This document shows, one piece after another, positions 43,045-54,163 of a DNA stretch of 64,000 bases. The translations under genes and the position numbers were made by a program. The DNA is from Paenibacillus melissococcoides (lineage in GTDB: Bacteria > Bacillota > Bacilli > Paenibacillales > Paenibacillaceae), in the NCBI GenBank assembly GCA_944800085.1, contig CALYLO010000015.1:1-64000 (forward strand), read 5' to 3'. Each line of letters opens with the position of its first letter. Positions within the stretch are counted from its first letter, which is position 1. The notes beneath the pieces are model-generated. The model searched no databases. It was not told the DNA's origin and worked only from the letters and a program-made list of their open reading frames with translations.

Positions 43045-43503
43045 TTAACGCTTCGTGCCGGCCGCTACCGCCTCTGCATCGGGTGCAGGGGCGGCCGGCT
43101 TGTTCGCCAGCTTGCCCAGCAGCAGAATGAGCAGCTGCTGATTATGGGTGGAGATGCGATGCAGCGTATCATTCCAGTACGCTTCCCGAATCTCGATGCC
43201 GCGCCGCATCTCTTGTTCCCCGAACGGGGTAGCCTGAATCCACACGATTCGCCGATCGGCCGAGTCGCGTTCACGCATAATGAGCGCGTTCTTCTCCATC
43301 CGATCGAGCAATGTCGTGATCGCTGCCGGAGTCGTCGCCAGGTGCGGCAGCAGATCGGAAGGCTTCACCTTGCCGTACTCCGCCACCAGCTCAAGCACGA
43401 CGAGCTGGCTTTCCGTCAGACTTGGCGCCAGCGCCTCATCCATTACCCCCTTGTAATCCTTCGACAACTTCGACCATAGCTTGGCAAATTCGGTTGCATG
43501 CAT
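43045..43503 (-). CDS. MarR-family transcriptional regulator
   Basis: A 152-residue winged-helix regulator: LTESQLVVLELVAEYGKVKPSDLLPHLATTPAAITTLLDRMEKNALIMRERDSADRRIVWIQATPFG contains the whole HTH and wing, with the conserved D-R pair. The C-terminal tail is Ala-rich. It is divergent from the small gene after it and no obvious target operon is attached. A TATAAT box on the minus strand lies 70 bases upstream. Confidence 0.94.
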   Translation of the reverse strand: MHATEFAKLWSKLSKDYKGVMDEALAPSLTESQLVVLELVAEYGKVKPSDLLPHLATTPAAITTLLDRMEKNALIMRERDSADRRIVWIQATPFGEQEMRRGIEIREAYWNDTLHRISTHNQQLLILLLGKLANKPAAPAPDAEAVAAGTKR

Positions 43504-43749
43504 GTCCGCTGCTTCCCCCTTTTCTCCGTGCCGAGTTCAATTACGCGAATATCCGATTCCCAAAAACAAGTAAATTATACCACATGATCCACGCGCGGTC
43601 ATCATTTCAGCCACGCTCTCGTACATGGTTCCCTTCTCCCGCCGGGGCTCCGGGCCGGATTCGGCACGCCGCGGGCCCGGTGCGCATAAGATAAAGCATA
43701 GGCGAATGTCCCCATTGATCCCCATACCGAATAGCGAGGAGGAATGCTG

Positions 43750-43920
43750 ATGAAGTTCACCGATGACGAGCTTATCCACAAGGCCGTGAAGGCCGGATTC
43801 CTGAAGCAAGACCCGCAGTGGGTCGACCGGCTCGATGAACCGGTGCCCCTGCGGGTCCTGTTAGAATGGATAATCCGAATGCATGATGATCTGCATCCTC
43901 CGCACAAGCCGTTTGATTAA
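43750..43920 (+). CDS. Small 56-residue protein
   Basis: A complete 57-codon frame, start ATG, with GAGGAGGAA at 5 bases upstream. The product has Asp/Glu, aromatic and proline content compatible with a folded small protein (MKFTDDELIHKAVKAG...QWVDRLDEPVPLRVLLEW). It ends 4 bases past the parC stop of the opposite strand, so the two genes overlap tail to tail. No family recognised. Confidence 0.7.
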   Translation: MKFTDDELIHKAVKAGFLKQDPQWVDRLDEPVPLRVLLEWIIRMHDDLHPPHKPFD

Positions 43921-46364
43921 TCGCCGCGCGGGGCGATCACCACCGCCGCTGTAATCTCTTCCCCTTTTTCTATAGGCACGAGGGAGCGGCCTTGCGCCTT
44001 CCGGTCCATCAATGGCGCTTGTTCGGTCAGCAGCGTATGGGCATGTCCCGCATCGGTAATGAACGTAATCGGATAGGCGGTCTTGCTGAAGAAGGCGCCG
44101 ATCAGGCGGGTTCCATTCGGTTTCACGCGCTTGCCCTCTTTGAACTCGAAGGTGGCGATCCCTTTGCCGCCGCGTCCTTGGGTCGGATAGTCGAGCAGCA
44201 GCGAACGCTTGCCCCATCCGAGATCCGACATGACCGTAATTTCTCCTTCGTCTCCCATGACTTGAAGCGCCGCGGCGACATCATCGTCTTCCTTCAGTTG
44301 AATGCCGCGCACGCCGCCGGCGGCCCGTCCCATCACGCTAACCTCTTCCTCGGCAAAGCGGATGGACATCCCGAGCTTCGTGACAAGCATGAGATCATGC
44401 GAGCCGTCGCTCGGCAGCACCGTCACCACTTCATCGGACTTGGCGACCTTGCAGGCCGCGATCGCCCCGGAACGGTTCGTCTCGTACTCCTTGAGCAGCG
44501 TGCGCTTCACCTGGCCGCGCTTGGTTACGAAGAGCAAGGAGGAGTGCTCGTCGGCGAACGATTTGACCGGAATGACGCTGACGATGCGATCTTCCTTCCC
44601 GATCGGAATCACATTCACGATCGCCGTGCCATTGTCCTTCCATTTGAATTCGGGCAGCAGATGAACCGGCAGGGAGAAATATTGCCCCCGCTGCGTGAAC
44701 AGCAGCAGCCGATCCAGCGTATTGACCTCGAACACATGGCGGATATAGTCGCCTTCCTTCACGCCGGAGCCTTCCCATTCCCCGCCCGAACGGGTGAACG
44801 AGAGCAGGCTCGTCCGCTTGATGTAGCCTTCGTTCGATAAGGTCACGATGACATCCTCGGCATTGACGATCACTTCCAGGTTGACCTTGATCTCCTCGAC
44901 CTCGCCCTGGATGACCGAACGTCTGTCGATGCCGTATTTATTGCGAATCTCGTTCAGTTCCTTCTTAATAACGGAGAGCAGCTTGCGCTCATTGTCCAGA
45001 ATCGAGCGGAACTCCGTAATTTTTTTCCGGATATCGTCAAGCTCCTTCGTCAGGGCCGTCAGCTCCAGATTGGTCAGGCGGTATAATTGCAGCGTCAGGA
45101 TGGCATCGGCCTGCCGCTCCGTGAAGCCGTACTTGTCCATCAGATTGGCTTGCGCATCCTGGCGGTTTTTGGAGCCCTTGATCGTGGCGATGACATCGTC
45201 CAATATATCGAGCGCTTTGACCAAGCCTTCAAGCACATGGGCCCGGTCCTCCAATTTATTCAGATCGTAACGGGTACGGTTCGTTACGACTTCCTTCTGA
45301 TGGCTGATGTACTGCTCCAGCATCGGCTTGAGGCCGAGCTGCTGCGGAGCCTTGTTCACGATCGCGACCATATTGAAGTTGTAGACGATTTGGAGATCCG
45401 TCTTTTTCAGCAAATAATTCAGAATTCCGTTCGCATCCGCATCCTTCTTCAGCTCGACGACGATACGCAGGCCGTCGCGGCCGCTCTCGTCCCGAACCTC
45501 CGCAATGCCGTCTACCTTCTTCTCCAGCCGGATGTTCTCCATCGACGTGACAAGCCGCGCCTTGACGACTTGATATGGAATCTCGGTAATGACGATCTGC
45601 TGCTTGCCGCCGCGGATATCCTCGATCTCGGTCTTCGCCCGAATGTAAATCCGGCCCCGTCCGGTCCGATACGCATCGCGGATGCCGTCTTCCCCCATAA
45701 TAATCCCGCCGGTCGGGAAATCCGGCCCATGCACGATCTGCATCAGCTCGTCCAGTTCCATCGCCGGCTTGTCGATCAGCGCGGTGCAAGCATCGATGAT
45801 CTCGCGCAGATTATGGGTAGGAATCTCGGTGGCGAAGCCGGAAGAAATCCCGCTGACCCCGTTCACAAGCAGATTCGGAAAGCGCGCGGGCAGAACGGAA
45901 GGCTCCTTATCCGTATTATCGAAATTCGGACGGAATTGGACCGTATCCTTCTCAATATCTCTCAGCAGTTCCATCGCGATCGAAGACAGCCGCGCTTCCG
46001 TATACCGCATCGCCGCTGCCGGATCGTCATCCTGCGAGCCCCAGTTGCCGTGGCCGTCCACGAGCACATGCCCCATCTTCCAAGGCTGGGCCATGCGCAC
46101 CATCCCGTCATAAATCGACGCGTCCCCGTGCGGATGGTAGTTCCCCATGACGTCCCCGACGGTCTTCGCCGACTTGCGGTACGGCTTGTCCGGCGTATTG
46201 CCGGATTCATACATCGCATACAGAATGCGGCGCTGGACCGGCTTGAGGCCGTCCCTGACATCGGGAATCGCGCGATCCTGGATTATATATTTGGAGTACC
46301 GGCCGAACCGGTCGCCGACAACATCTTCCAGAAACGCTGGTTTGAATTGTTCCGATACGCTCAT
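43917..46364 (-). CDS. parC: DNA topoisomerase IV subunit A
   Basis: The 815-residue subunit has the cleavage-reunion domain with HPHGDASIYDGMVRMAQ (quinolone-resistance region), catalytic Tyr in AAMRYTEARLS, GVSGISSGFATEIPTHNL, and a C-terminal beta-propeller without a strict gyrase GyrA-box. The start ATG lies 16 bases after the parE stop. Together they form heterotetrameric topoisomerase IV, which decatenates daughter chromosomes. Confidence 0.97.
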   Translation of the reverse strand: MSVSEQFKPAFLEDVVGDRFGRYSKYIIQDRAIPDVRDGLKPVQRRILYAMYESGNTPDKPYRKSAKTVGDVMGNYHPHGDASIYDGMVRMAQPWKMGHVLVDGHGNWGSQDDDPAAAMRYTEARLSSIAMELLRDIEKDTVQFRPNFDNTDKEPSVLPARFPNLLVNGVSGISSGFATEIPTHNLREIIDACTALIDKPAMELDELMQIVHGPDFPTGGIIMGEDGIRDAYRTGRGRIYIRAKTEIEDIRGGKQQIVITEIPYQVVKARLVTSMENIRLEKKVDGIAEVRDESGRDGLRIVVELKKDADANGILNYLLKKTDLQIVYNFNMVAIVNKAPQQLGLKPMLEQYISHQKEVVTNRTRYDLNKLEDRAHVLEGLVKALDILDDVIATIKGSKNRQDAQANLMDKYGFTERQADAILTLQLYRLTNLELTALTKELDDIRKKITEFRSILDNERKLLSVIKKELNEIRNKYGIDRRSVIQGEVEEIKVNLEVIVNAEDVIVTLSNEGYIKRTSLLSFTRSGGEWEGSGVKEGDYIRHVFEVNTLDRLLLFTQRGQYFSLPVHLLPEFKWKDNGTAIVNVIPIGKEDRIVSVIPVKSFADEHSSLLFVTKRGQVKRTLLKEYETNRSGAIAACKVAKSDEVVTVLPSDGSHDLMLVTKLGMSIRFAEEEVSVMGRAAGGVRGIQLKEDDDVAAALQVMGDEGEITVMSDLGWGKRSLLLDYPTQGRGGKGIATFEFKEGKRVKPNGTRLIGAFFSKTAYPITFITDAGHAHTLLTEQAPLMDRKAQGRSLVPIEKGEEITAAVVIAPRGD

Positions 46365-46379
46365 CAGTTTCTCACCTTT

Positions 46380-48371
<1,992 letters not shown>

Positions 48372-48555
48372 TCCAGCTCCTCCTTCAATCCTTCATTCAA
48401 ATATAACTGTCATAATCAAAAGAAAATCTGTCGCACCCGCAGGAAAGGAGAACACTCCCACCATGTATATCGTCCGGATGCAAACAGATGTTTCGCATTC
48501 TTGATAAGTTTGTCCGAAAATCTATACGAACAAGGAAAACAAGTACTTGTATATT

Positions 48556-49545
48556 CTAATTCAATATATCCTGTTTCGTAAAGACGCGGAATGCGACAAT
48601 CAATCCGGCGGCTCCCCATACCGCTAATACGGCTAGGGAGAACGGCAGCGTCATCCCTTCCACGGGAGCCGGGGTTCCCGCCAAATAATCCGTCAGCTTC
48701 AGGTTAATCATGAATAAATATTTCGCTGTCGGCCAGGAAGAGGCCATATTGTATAGAATCGATCCGGCGATCAAGGTGGCCATCACCGTCACGATGCTGG
48801 CGGCCGTGCTGCGGACAAGCACCGAAATCATGAAACCGAGCGCGGCGACGACAATGCTCGAGAACCAGACAAGTCCGAGCTGCATCAGCATATAGAGCCA
48901 GGAAGGCACCGTATGCACCGCCTCGAAATTGACATCCGTTCCGCTCAAGGAGAAACCGGTGAAAATCGGATAGGTCCAGCCGCCGTAACCGAAGGCGAGC
49001 CCGGAGATAAGATAGGACAGCAGCGCTGTCAACAATACGATGATGCCAGTGAACATCATGAGCACAATCCATTTGCTGAGCAGCACCTTCCAGCGCCGGA
49101 TCGGCCGGGTGAGCAGCATCTTAATCGTGCCCGTCGAACGTTCGGAGGACACGATGTCGCTCGCGATCGCCATGACAAGCAGCGGAATGAACAGCGTGAC
49201 GGAATTGTCCAAAAAGGTACGGGTAAAGGTAACCCCGTTCGGGTCGCTCGGATTGATATTATGATCGAGATTATATTGAAGCTGCTGCAGGACGATGCGC
49301 CGGTACTTCTTCCATTCCTCCGGCACCCGATCGCTGCCGAGCGAGTTCTGGATGTCCGTAATCCGCTGCTGCAGCTCCAAACGCCAGTCTTGCTGGAATT
49401 TTTCGCGGTTGTTTTCCACAGTTTTCATTTGCGCGTAGGTGAAGACCGGAATAATGATGATAAGGATAAGCAGGATGACATAAAAGCGGTTCTTCCTCAA
49501 CACTTTGATCATCTCGTTCTGAATCAAAGGCAACAGGCTACTCAA
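48556..49545 (-). CDS. ABC-2 type transporter permease
   Basis: The 329-residue protein has six membrane helices: an N-terminal one (RFYVILLILIIIIPVFTYAQM), then a large extracytoplasmic loop, and five more (VTLFIPLLVMAIASDIV, KWIVLMMFTGIIVLLTALLSYLISGL, LGLVWFSSIVVAALGFMISVLV, ASIVTVMATLIAGSILYN, LAVLAVWGAAGLIVAF). This is the ABC-2 bacitracin/sodium-type permease layout. It overlaps the ATPase gene by 8 bases, confirming a pair. Confidence 0.92.
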   Translation of the reverse strand: MSSLLPLIQNEMIKVLRKNRFYVILLILIIIIPVFTYAQMKTVENNREKFQQDWRLELQQRITDIQNSLGSDRVPEEWKKYRRIVLQQLQYNLDHNINPSDPNGVTFTRTFLDNSVTLFIPLLVMAIASDIVSSERSTGTIKMLLTRPIRRWKVLLSKWIVLMMFTGIIVLLTALLSYLISGLAFGYGGWTYPIFTGFSLSGTDVNFEAVHTVPSWLYMLMQLGLVWFSSIVVAALGFMISVLVRSTAASIVTVMATLIAGSILYNMASSWPTAKYLFMINLKLTDYLAGTPAPVEGMTLPFSLAVLAVWGAAGLIVAFRVFTKQDILN

Positions 49546-50503
49546 TGCGCTCCCCCTCCGTTATCTCCAAAAATAGCTGTTCCAGGGTCGGCATGATACG
49601 TTGGATTCCTTCGACTTCGATACCCGCATCCAGCAAGCTTCGGTTCAGCCCTGCAATCCGATCCGGAGCCGTCTCCGTCAAAATCGCGTCCTCCGGCAGC
49701 CCGACAAGCGCCGCGGCGTCGATGACGCCCTCTTCCCGGCTGTAGAAGCGGACCGCGCCGCTGCGCTCCAGAATCTCCCGCGCCTTCGCGGCCGGATGCG
49801 CCTGCCAGATGACGAACTGATTCCTTCCGGTCAGCAGCCGCTCGACATCATCGACAGCCAGCACCCTCCCGCGGCTAATAATCGCGACGCGATCGCACAT
49901 CAGCTGAATCTCGCTCAGCAAATGGCTGGAGACGAACACGGCCATGCCGCTGTCGGCCAGCTCGCGAATGAAGACGCGCAGCTCCTTGATGCCGAGCGGA
50001 TCGAGCCCGTTCGTCGGCTCATCCAGAATAAGCAGCTTCGGCCGCCCGAGCAGCGCCTGCGCGATGCCGAGGCGCTGCCGCATGCCGAGAGAATAAGTTT
50101 TGACCCGGTCATGGATCCGGTTCGACAGACCGACGATGTCGACGACCTCCTGAATTCGTTCGGGTCCCAGCTCCGGCATCATGCGGGCGAAATGTTCTAA
50201 ATTTTCCCATCCGGTCAAAAAGTTATACATCTCGGGGTTCTCGACGATCGATCCGACATAGCGCAGGGCCCGCTCCGGCTCGCGGTTCACATCGAATCCG
50301 CATACTTCAATGCGCCCCGATGTCGGCTTAATGAGATCGACGAGCATGCGAATCGTCGTCGTCTTGCCCGACCCGTTCGGGCCGAGAAAGCCAAAAATTT
50401 CCCCTGCCCGCACATCGAAAGTGACATCATTAATGATAGACTTGCGGCCGATTCGCTTCACGACTTGCTGCACCGACAGTACGGTGGATGAATCCATGCT
50501 CAT
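49538..50503 (-). CDS. ABC transporter ATPase (exporter type)
   Basis: A 321-residue ATPase: Walker A LGPNGSGKTTTIRML, signature YSLGMRQR, Walker B LLILDEPTNGLDPLGI and H-loop SSHLLSE. The NBD is followed by about 100 residues of regulatory tail, typical for BcrA-like export ATPases. With the ABC-2 permease it would form an exporter of peptides, antibiotics or other compounds; the substrate is not evident. Confidence 0.94.
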   Translation of the reverse strand: MSMDSSTVLSVQQVVKRIGRKSIINDVTFDVRAGEIFGFLGPNGSGKTTTIRMLVDLIKPTSGRIEVCGFDVNREPERALRYVGSIVENPEMYNFLTGWENLEHFARMMPELGPERIQEVVDIVGLSNRIHDRVKTYSLGMRQRLGIAQALLGRPKLLILDEPTNGLDPLGIKELRVFIRELADSGMAVFVSSHLLSEIQLMCDRVAIISRGRVLAVDDVERLLTGRNQFVIWQAHPAAKAREILERSGAVRFYSREEGVIDAAALVGLPEDAILTETAPDRIAGLNRSLLDAGIEVEGIQRIMPTLEQLFLEITEGERIE

Positions 50504-50527
50504 AAGCTTCCTCCTCTCACGCGCTCC

Positions 50528-51343
50528 TTACCGGATGCTCTGGACGATGCGCTCCGCGATCGCCTGATAGCCATCCCCGTTCGGGTGAAAATGATCCGAA
50601 GACAAATAACTTCCGATATTTTGCTGGAACAAGTCGAACGTCGGCACGAGCAGCATATTCCCGTCCTGATTGATGATGCGAAACGCCTCATCGTTCCATT
50701 TCTGAATGACCGAATTCCCGATTTGCTTCATTTCCTGCAGATCGGCGAACGGATTGTAGAGCCCGACATAGACGATAAGCGCATCCGGATTCCAACGGCG
50801 AATGCCCTCCAATATGCGCTTCAGATCGGCCGTCCCCTTCTCGGTCTTCGCCAGCAGCGCGCGCTCATCCATCGCGGAAGGGCTCATCTGCTCGCTCTGG
50901 GCGCTCTGGAACAGATCATTGCCGCCAATCGTCAGCAGAATGACATTCGCCTTCTTCAGCACGTACCCGATACTCTCTTGCTCAATGCGTTCGGCTAACT
51001 GCTCCGCCCTCAAGCCGTTGATCCCCATATTATTAAGCAGCGTGACCGGCTTATCCGCCCCTTCCTTCAGTAAGGACACCGTCCGGCGCACATAGCCCTC
51101 GCCCGTGCCGTCACCGGTGCCTCTCGTCAGCGAATCGCCCAGCGACGCAATCAGCAGCTCCTTCGAACGGCTCGTCTCCTCTACAGGAGGCAGCTTCATC
51201 TCCGGCTTATCCGTGAACGGCACGGACGCCGGCCGTAAAATATCCGCTACCCCGAAGCCAAAACCGATGATGAGCACAACCGTAGACAAACATCCGAATA
51301 TGACAATCCAACTCCATAATTGCGACATCGGTCTGCGCTGCAT
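50528..51343 (-). CDS. Membrane-anchored SGNH/GDSL hydrolase
   Basis: The 271-residue protein has an N-terminal membrane anchor (LWSWIVIFGCLSTVVLIIGFGFG) and an SGNH esterase domain: block I SLGDSLTRGTG (Ser), block II Gly in NMGINGLRA, block III GGNDLF (Asn) and block V SDHFHPN (Asp-x-x-His). Catalytic residues are complete. Such proteins deacylate lipids or wall polymers outside the membrane. It precedes the exporter genes by only 24 bases, so they may be one transcript. Confidence 0.93.
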   Translation of the reverse strand: MQRRPMSQLWSWIVIFGCLSTVVLIIGFGFGVADILRPASVPFTDKPEMKLPPVEETSRSKELLIASLGDSLTRGTGDGTGEGYVRRTVSLLKEGADKPVTLLNNMGINGLRAEQLAERIEQESIGYVLKKANVILLTIGGNDLFQSAQSEQMSPSAMDERALLAKTEKGTADLKRILEGIRRWNPDALIVYVGLYNPFADLQEMKQIGNSVIQKWNDEAFRIINQDGNMLLVPTFDLFQQNIGSYLSSDHFHPNGDGYQAIAERIVQSIR

Positions 51344-51610
51344 ATCCTTCCTCCCTCAACAACATTGCCCGGACAACCGGAACTCCCTCCACAAATGGCC
51401 GACTTGCTACGTATACTGCCATGCGACTGACAGTACATGCTATATTTTATTAGAATACCTGTTCGCGTGCCGATTTGCAAACAAGCCCCCTCGCGCTCCG
51501 CAATAAATAAGCCCCGCTCCGGGGCAATCGGGTTGGTTCACCGCGCCTCCCATGCCGTAGAGAGATGGCCGCCGCCAGTCTCCCAACCTTCCAACGTTCT
51601 TTTCACCATT

Positions 51611-51796
51611 CTCCCTTCCGGTCAGGTTCATTTCCTCTATAAGCATCTATTGGTGCGCTCTCCCATCTCGTCAGGCCACTCTGCACTTTTTGATGGGCTC
51701 TCTCTTCTAATCAGGTTGTTCTATCTCCTTGACCCGCTCTCCCTTCTTGTCACGCTACTCGCGTCGCTCTTGGCACTCTCCCTTCTGCTCAGGTTC
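51611..51796. repeat. Five degenerate 20-bp direct repeats
   Basis: Related units begin at 51611, 51660, 51700, 51738 and 51777, each close to TCTCCCTTCTGGTCAGGTTC. Units differ in 3-7 positions and are 38-49 bases apart, average about 41. The spacers are dissimilar. Confidence 0.6.
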
Positions 51797-51864
51797 GCCC
51801 AATTATGCTCCTCGCATATCCTTTTGCATACTATACCTTTCGATCAGATTGCGCATGGTAGTCG

Positions 51865-51916
51865 CTTCAATGGTTGAGATCCTTCAATGGTTTATGTGAG
51901 ATCCTTCAGTGGCTTA
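51865..51916. repeat. Short CTTCARTGG direct repeats
   Basis: Three 13-base units (CTTCAATGGTTGA, CTTCAATGGTTTA, CTTCAGTGGCTTA) at 51865, 51882 and 51904, with GAGATC before the second and third. Confidence 0.5.
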
Positions 51917-52300
51917 ATGAACGAATTATCATTGAACCCTTACTTAATGAACCAAGACTCTTTCTCCATTCGGGAAATGAAAAGGAACAATATTGAACTT
52001 TCAGGATAAATGATACCCGCCATTCTGAGAAAAAGGAGAGTATCTGTAAGAGGTTCGGGACAGACACAATGCACTTGCTAATTCCAACTTCGGTCCTGCG
52101 AAAAAGCGAGTATGCGGGAAACAAATGCTGCCTCTAGACCGGATCATTGGGGAGAGTGCAGATAAAGGGGACTAAACCTATTCGCCCCCCACTTCAGTCC
52201 CGACACTGTTCACATCAAAAAGCTCCACCCTCGGAACCTCCACAATCCGCATTTCGCGGTCCAGGTCGATTCCGAACGAATGGAGCCATTTTTCTTCCGC

Positions 52301-54163
52301 TTACATATATTTGTATTGGGCGGCGACAAGGCCGTAGTACGTTCCTTGCTTCGCCATCAGCTCTTGATGCGTGCCCTGCTCCTGAATCACCCCGTGATCC
52401 AGGACGATGATGTTATCGCAGTGGCGAATCGTCGACAGCCTGTGGGCAATGATGAACGAAGTCCGGCCCTGCAGCAGCGTCTTCAGCGCTTCCTGGATTT
52501 TCAGCTCGGTCTCGGTGTCGATGCTCGCCGTCGCCTCGTCCAGAATGAGAATGCGCGGATTCGCCAGCAGCGCCCGAGCGAACGAAAGCAATTGCCGCTG
52601 TCCCATGGAGAGCAGATTGCCCCGCTCCTGCACCTCGGTATCATACCCGTCCTTCAGCTTGACGATGAAGTCATGCGCGAATACCGCCTTGGCGGCCGCC
52701 TCGACTTCCGCATCCGTCGCATCTAACCGTCCGAAGCGGATGTTGTCGCGAATCGTGCCCGAGAAGATAAATGTATCCTGCAGCACGATGCCGATCTGAG
52801 AGCGAAGACTTTCCAGCGTCACATCCCGGATATCGATGCCGTCAACGAGCACGCGGCCTTCCGTCGGATCGTAGAACCGGCTGAGCAGGCTGATAATGGT
52901 GCTTTTCCCGGAGCCGGTATGGCCGACGAGGGCAATCGATTGGCCCGCTTTGGCGGACAGGGAGATGTTGCGCAGCGCCGGGCGGCCTTTCTCGTATTCG
53001 AACACGATGTTTTCGAAGCTCACGTCGCCGTGCACTTCCGGCATCTTCCGCGCATGCTCCTGCTCCGCGATGGTCGGGCGTTCATCCATGAATTCGAAGA
53101 TGCGCTCCGACGAAGCCATCGCAATCAGCATTTGCGAATACATCTGGCCGAGCCGGTTAATCGGTTCCCAGAAGTTCCCGATATACTGGGCGAAGGCGAA
53201 CAGAACGCCGACCGTAATCGCCTCGGTCTCCACGAGATGCGACCCGAGCATGAACAGGATAAACGCGCCGATCGCGCTCGTAATCTCGATGACTGGGCCG
53301 AACGTCTGGTTCATGGCGGACGCCCGATCCCATGATTTCTTGTTGACGCGGTTCATGTGCTCGAAATATTCCATGTTCGCTTGCTCTTGCGCGTACGCCT
53401 GCGTTACCCGAATGCCCTGAATCGCTTCGTTCAAGTGAGAGTTGATCCGCGACTGCTTGATGCGCACATCCTGCCAGGCGAAACGAATCTTTTTCCGGAG
53501 CTTGGTCGAGATCAGAAACATAATCGGCACGGTAATCATGACCGCTACCGCCAGCTGCACGTTCAGGAACAGCAAAATGATGATGATCCCGAGCAGCTGC
53601 AAGCAGTCAACGAGCGTATTGACAGCGCCATTCGTGAACAGATCCTGCAGCGAGTTGACGTCGTTGGTAATCCGAACGAGCACGGAACCTGCCGGACGCT
53701 TGTCATAGAAATGGAAAGACAGCTTCTGAATATGCTTGAACAGGTCGGCCCGCAGATCGTAAATGATCCGCTGCCCGATCACGTTCATGAACTTGATGCG
53801 GAACGCGTTGGCCGCCCACTGCACGAGGTACAGGCCGAATACCGTCCCGGCGATAATATAGAGCAGCCGTGTCGAAGGATCCCCGACCGCCGGCTGTATC
53901 GCATGGTCAATCGCGTAGCTGATAAGGAACGGGATCGCCAGCTTTGTGATGGTGCCCAGAACCATCATGATGATGAGCACTGGGAGCAGCTGCTTGCGGT
54001 ATGGCTTCATATAGACGAGCAAGCGGCGCATCTGGGCCCAGTTGAACGGCTTTTCGATGATCTCGTCATCCTGATAGACGAACCGGGAGCGCGTCTGTGA
54101 TGGATCCTGCGAATTGTCACGCCCCTTCCGGCCGGCGGCAGCCGCTTCGTTCATCGCGCTCAT
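52301..54163 (-). CDS. Heterodimeric ABC exporter, catalytic-site half
   Basis: A 620-residue fused permease-ATPase: six membrane helices in the first 370 residues, then an NBD with Walker A GHTGSGKST, Walker B ILILDEATASID including the catalytic Glu, and H-loop AHRLST. Its signature is LSMGQ instead of LSGGQ. The gene overlaps the upstream exporter gene by ATGA, so the two halves form one complex, like BmrCD or TM287/288. A 60-residue cytoplasmic N-terminal extension precedes the first helix. Substrate is likely a drug or peptide. Confidence 0.95.
   Translation of the reverse strand: MSAMNEAAAAGRKGRDNSQDPSQTRSRFVYQDDEIIEKPFNWAQMRRLLVYMKPYRKQLLPVLIIMMVLGTITKLAIPFLISYAIDHAIQPAVGDPSTRLLYIIAGTVFGLYLVQWAANAFRIKFMNVIGQRIIYDLRADLFKHIQKLSFHFYDKRPAGSVLVRITNDVNSLQDLFTNGAVNTLVDCLQLLGIIIILLFLNVQLAVAVMITVPIMFLISTKLRKKIRFAWQDVRIKQSRINSHLNEAIQGIRVTQAYAQEQANMEYFEHMNRVNKKSWDRASAMNQTFGPVIEITSAIGAFILFMLGSHLVETEAITVGVLFAFAQYIGNFWEPINRLGQMYSQMLIAMASSERIFEFMDERPTIAEQEHARKMPEVHGDVSFENIVFEYEKGRPALRNISLSAKAGQSIALVGHTGSGKSTIISLLSRFYDPTEGRVLVDGIDIRDVTLESLRSQIGIVLQDTFIFSGTIRDNIRFGRLDATDAEVEAAAKAVFAHDFIVKLKDGYDTEVQERGNLLSMGQRQLLSFARALLANPRILILDEATASIDTETELKIQEALKTLLQGRTSFIIAHRLSTIRHCDNIIVLDHGVIQEQGTHQELMAKQGTYYGLVAAQYKYM

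Larger units (their letters stand above)
51344..52300. other. Gene-poor 950-bp region
   Basis: No reading frame here has both a binding site and coding-like composition. The interval holds the promoter zone of the GDSL gene on its left side, a set of decayed direct repeats in the middle and a second small repeat group. Its composition, with CT-rich stretches, differs from flanking genes. It may be a decayed gene or a transcribed non-coding region. Confidence 0.7.

Noticed and set aside
51600..51800. CRISPR-like array
   Set aside because: Repeat units are degenerate and only 20 bases, spacers vary and no cas gene is near.
51437..51877. Plus-strand frame of 146 codons in the repeat region
   Set aside because: No ribosome binding site, Leu/Ser-rich translation generated by CT-rich repeats.
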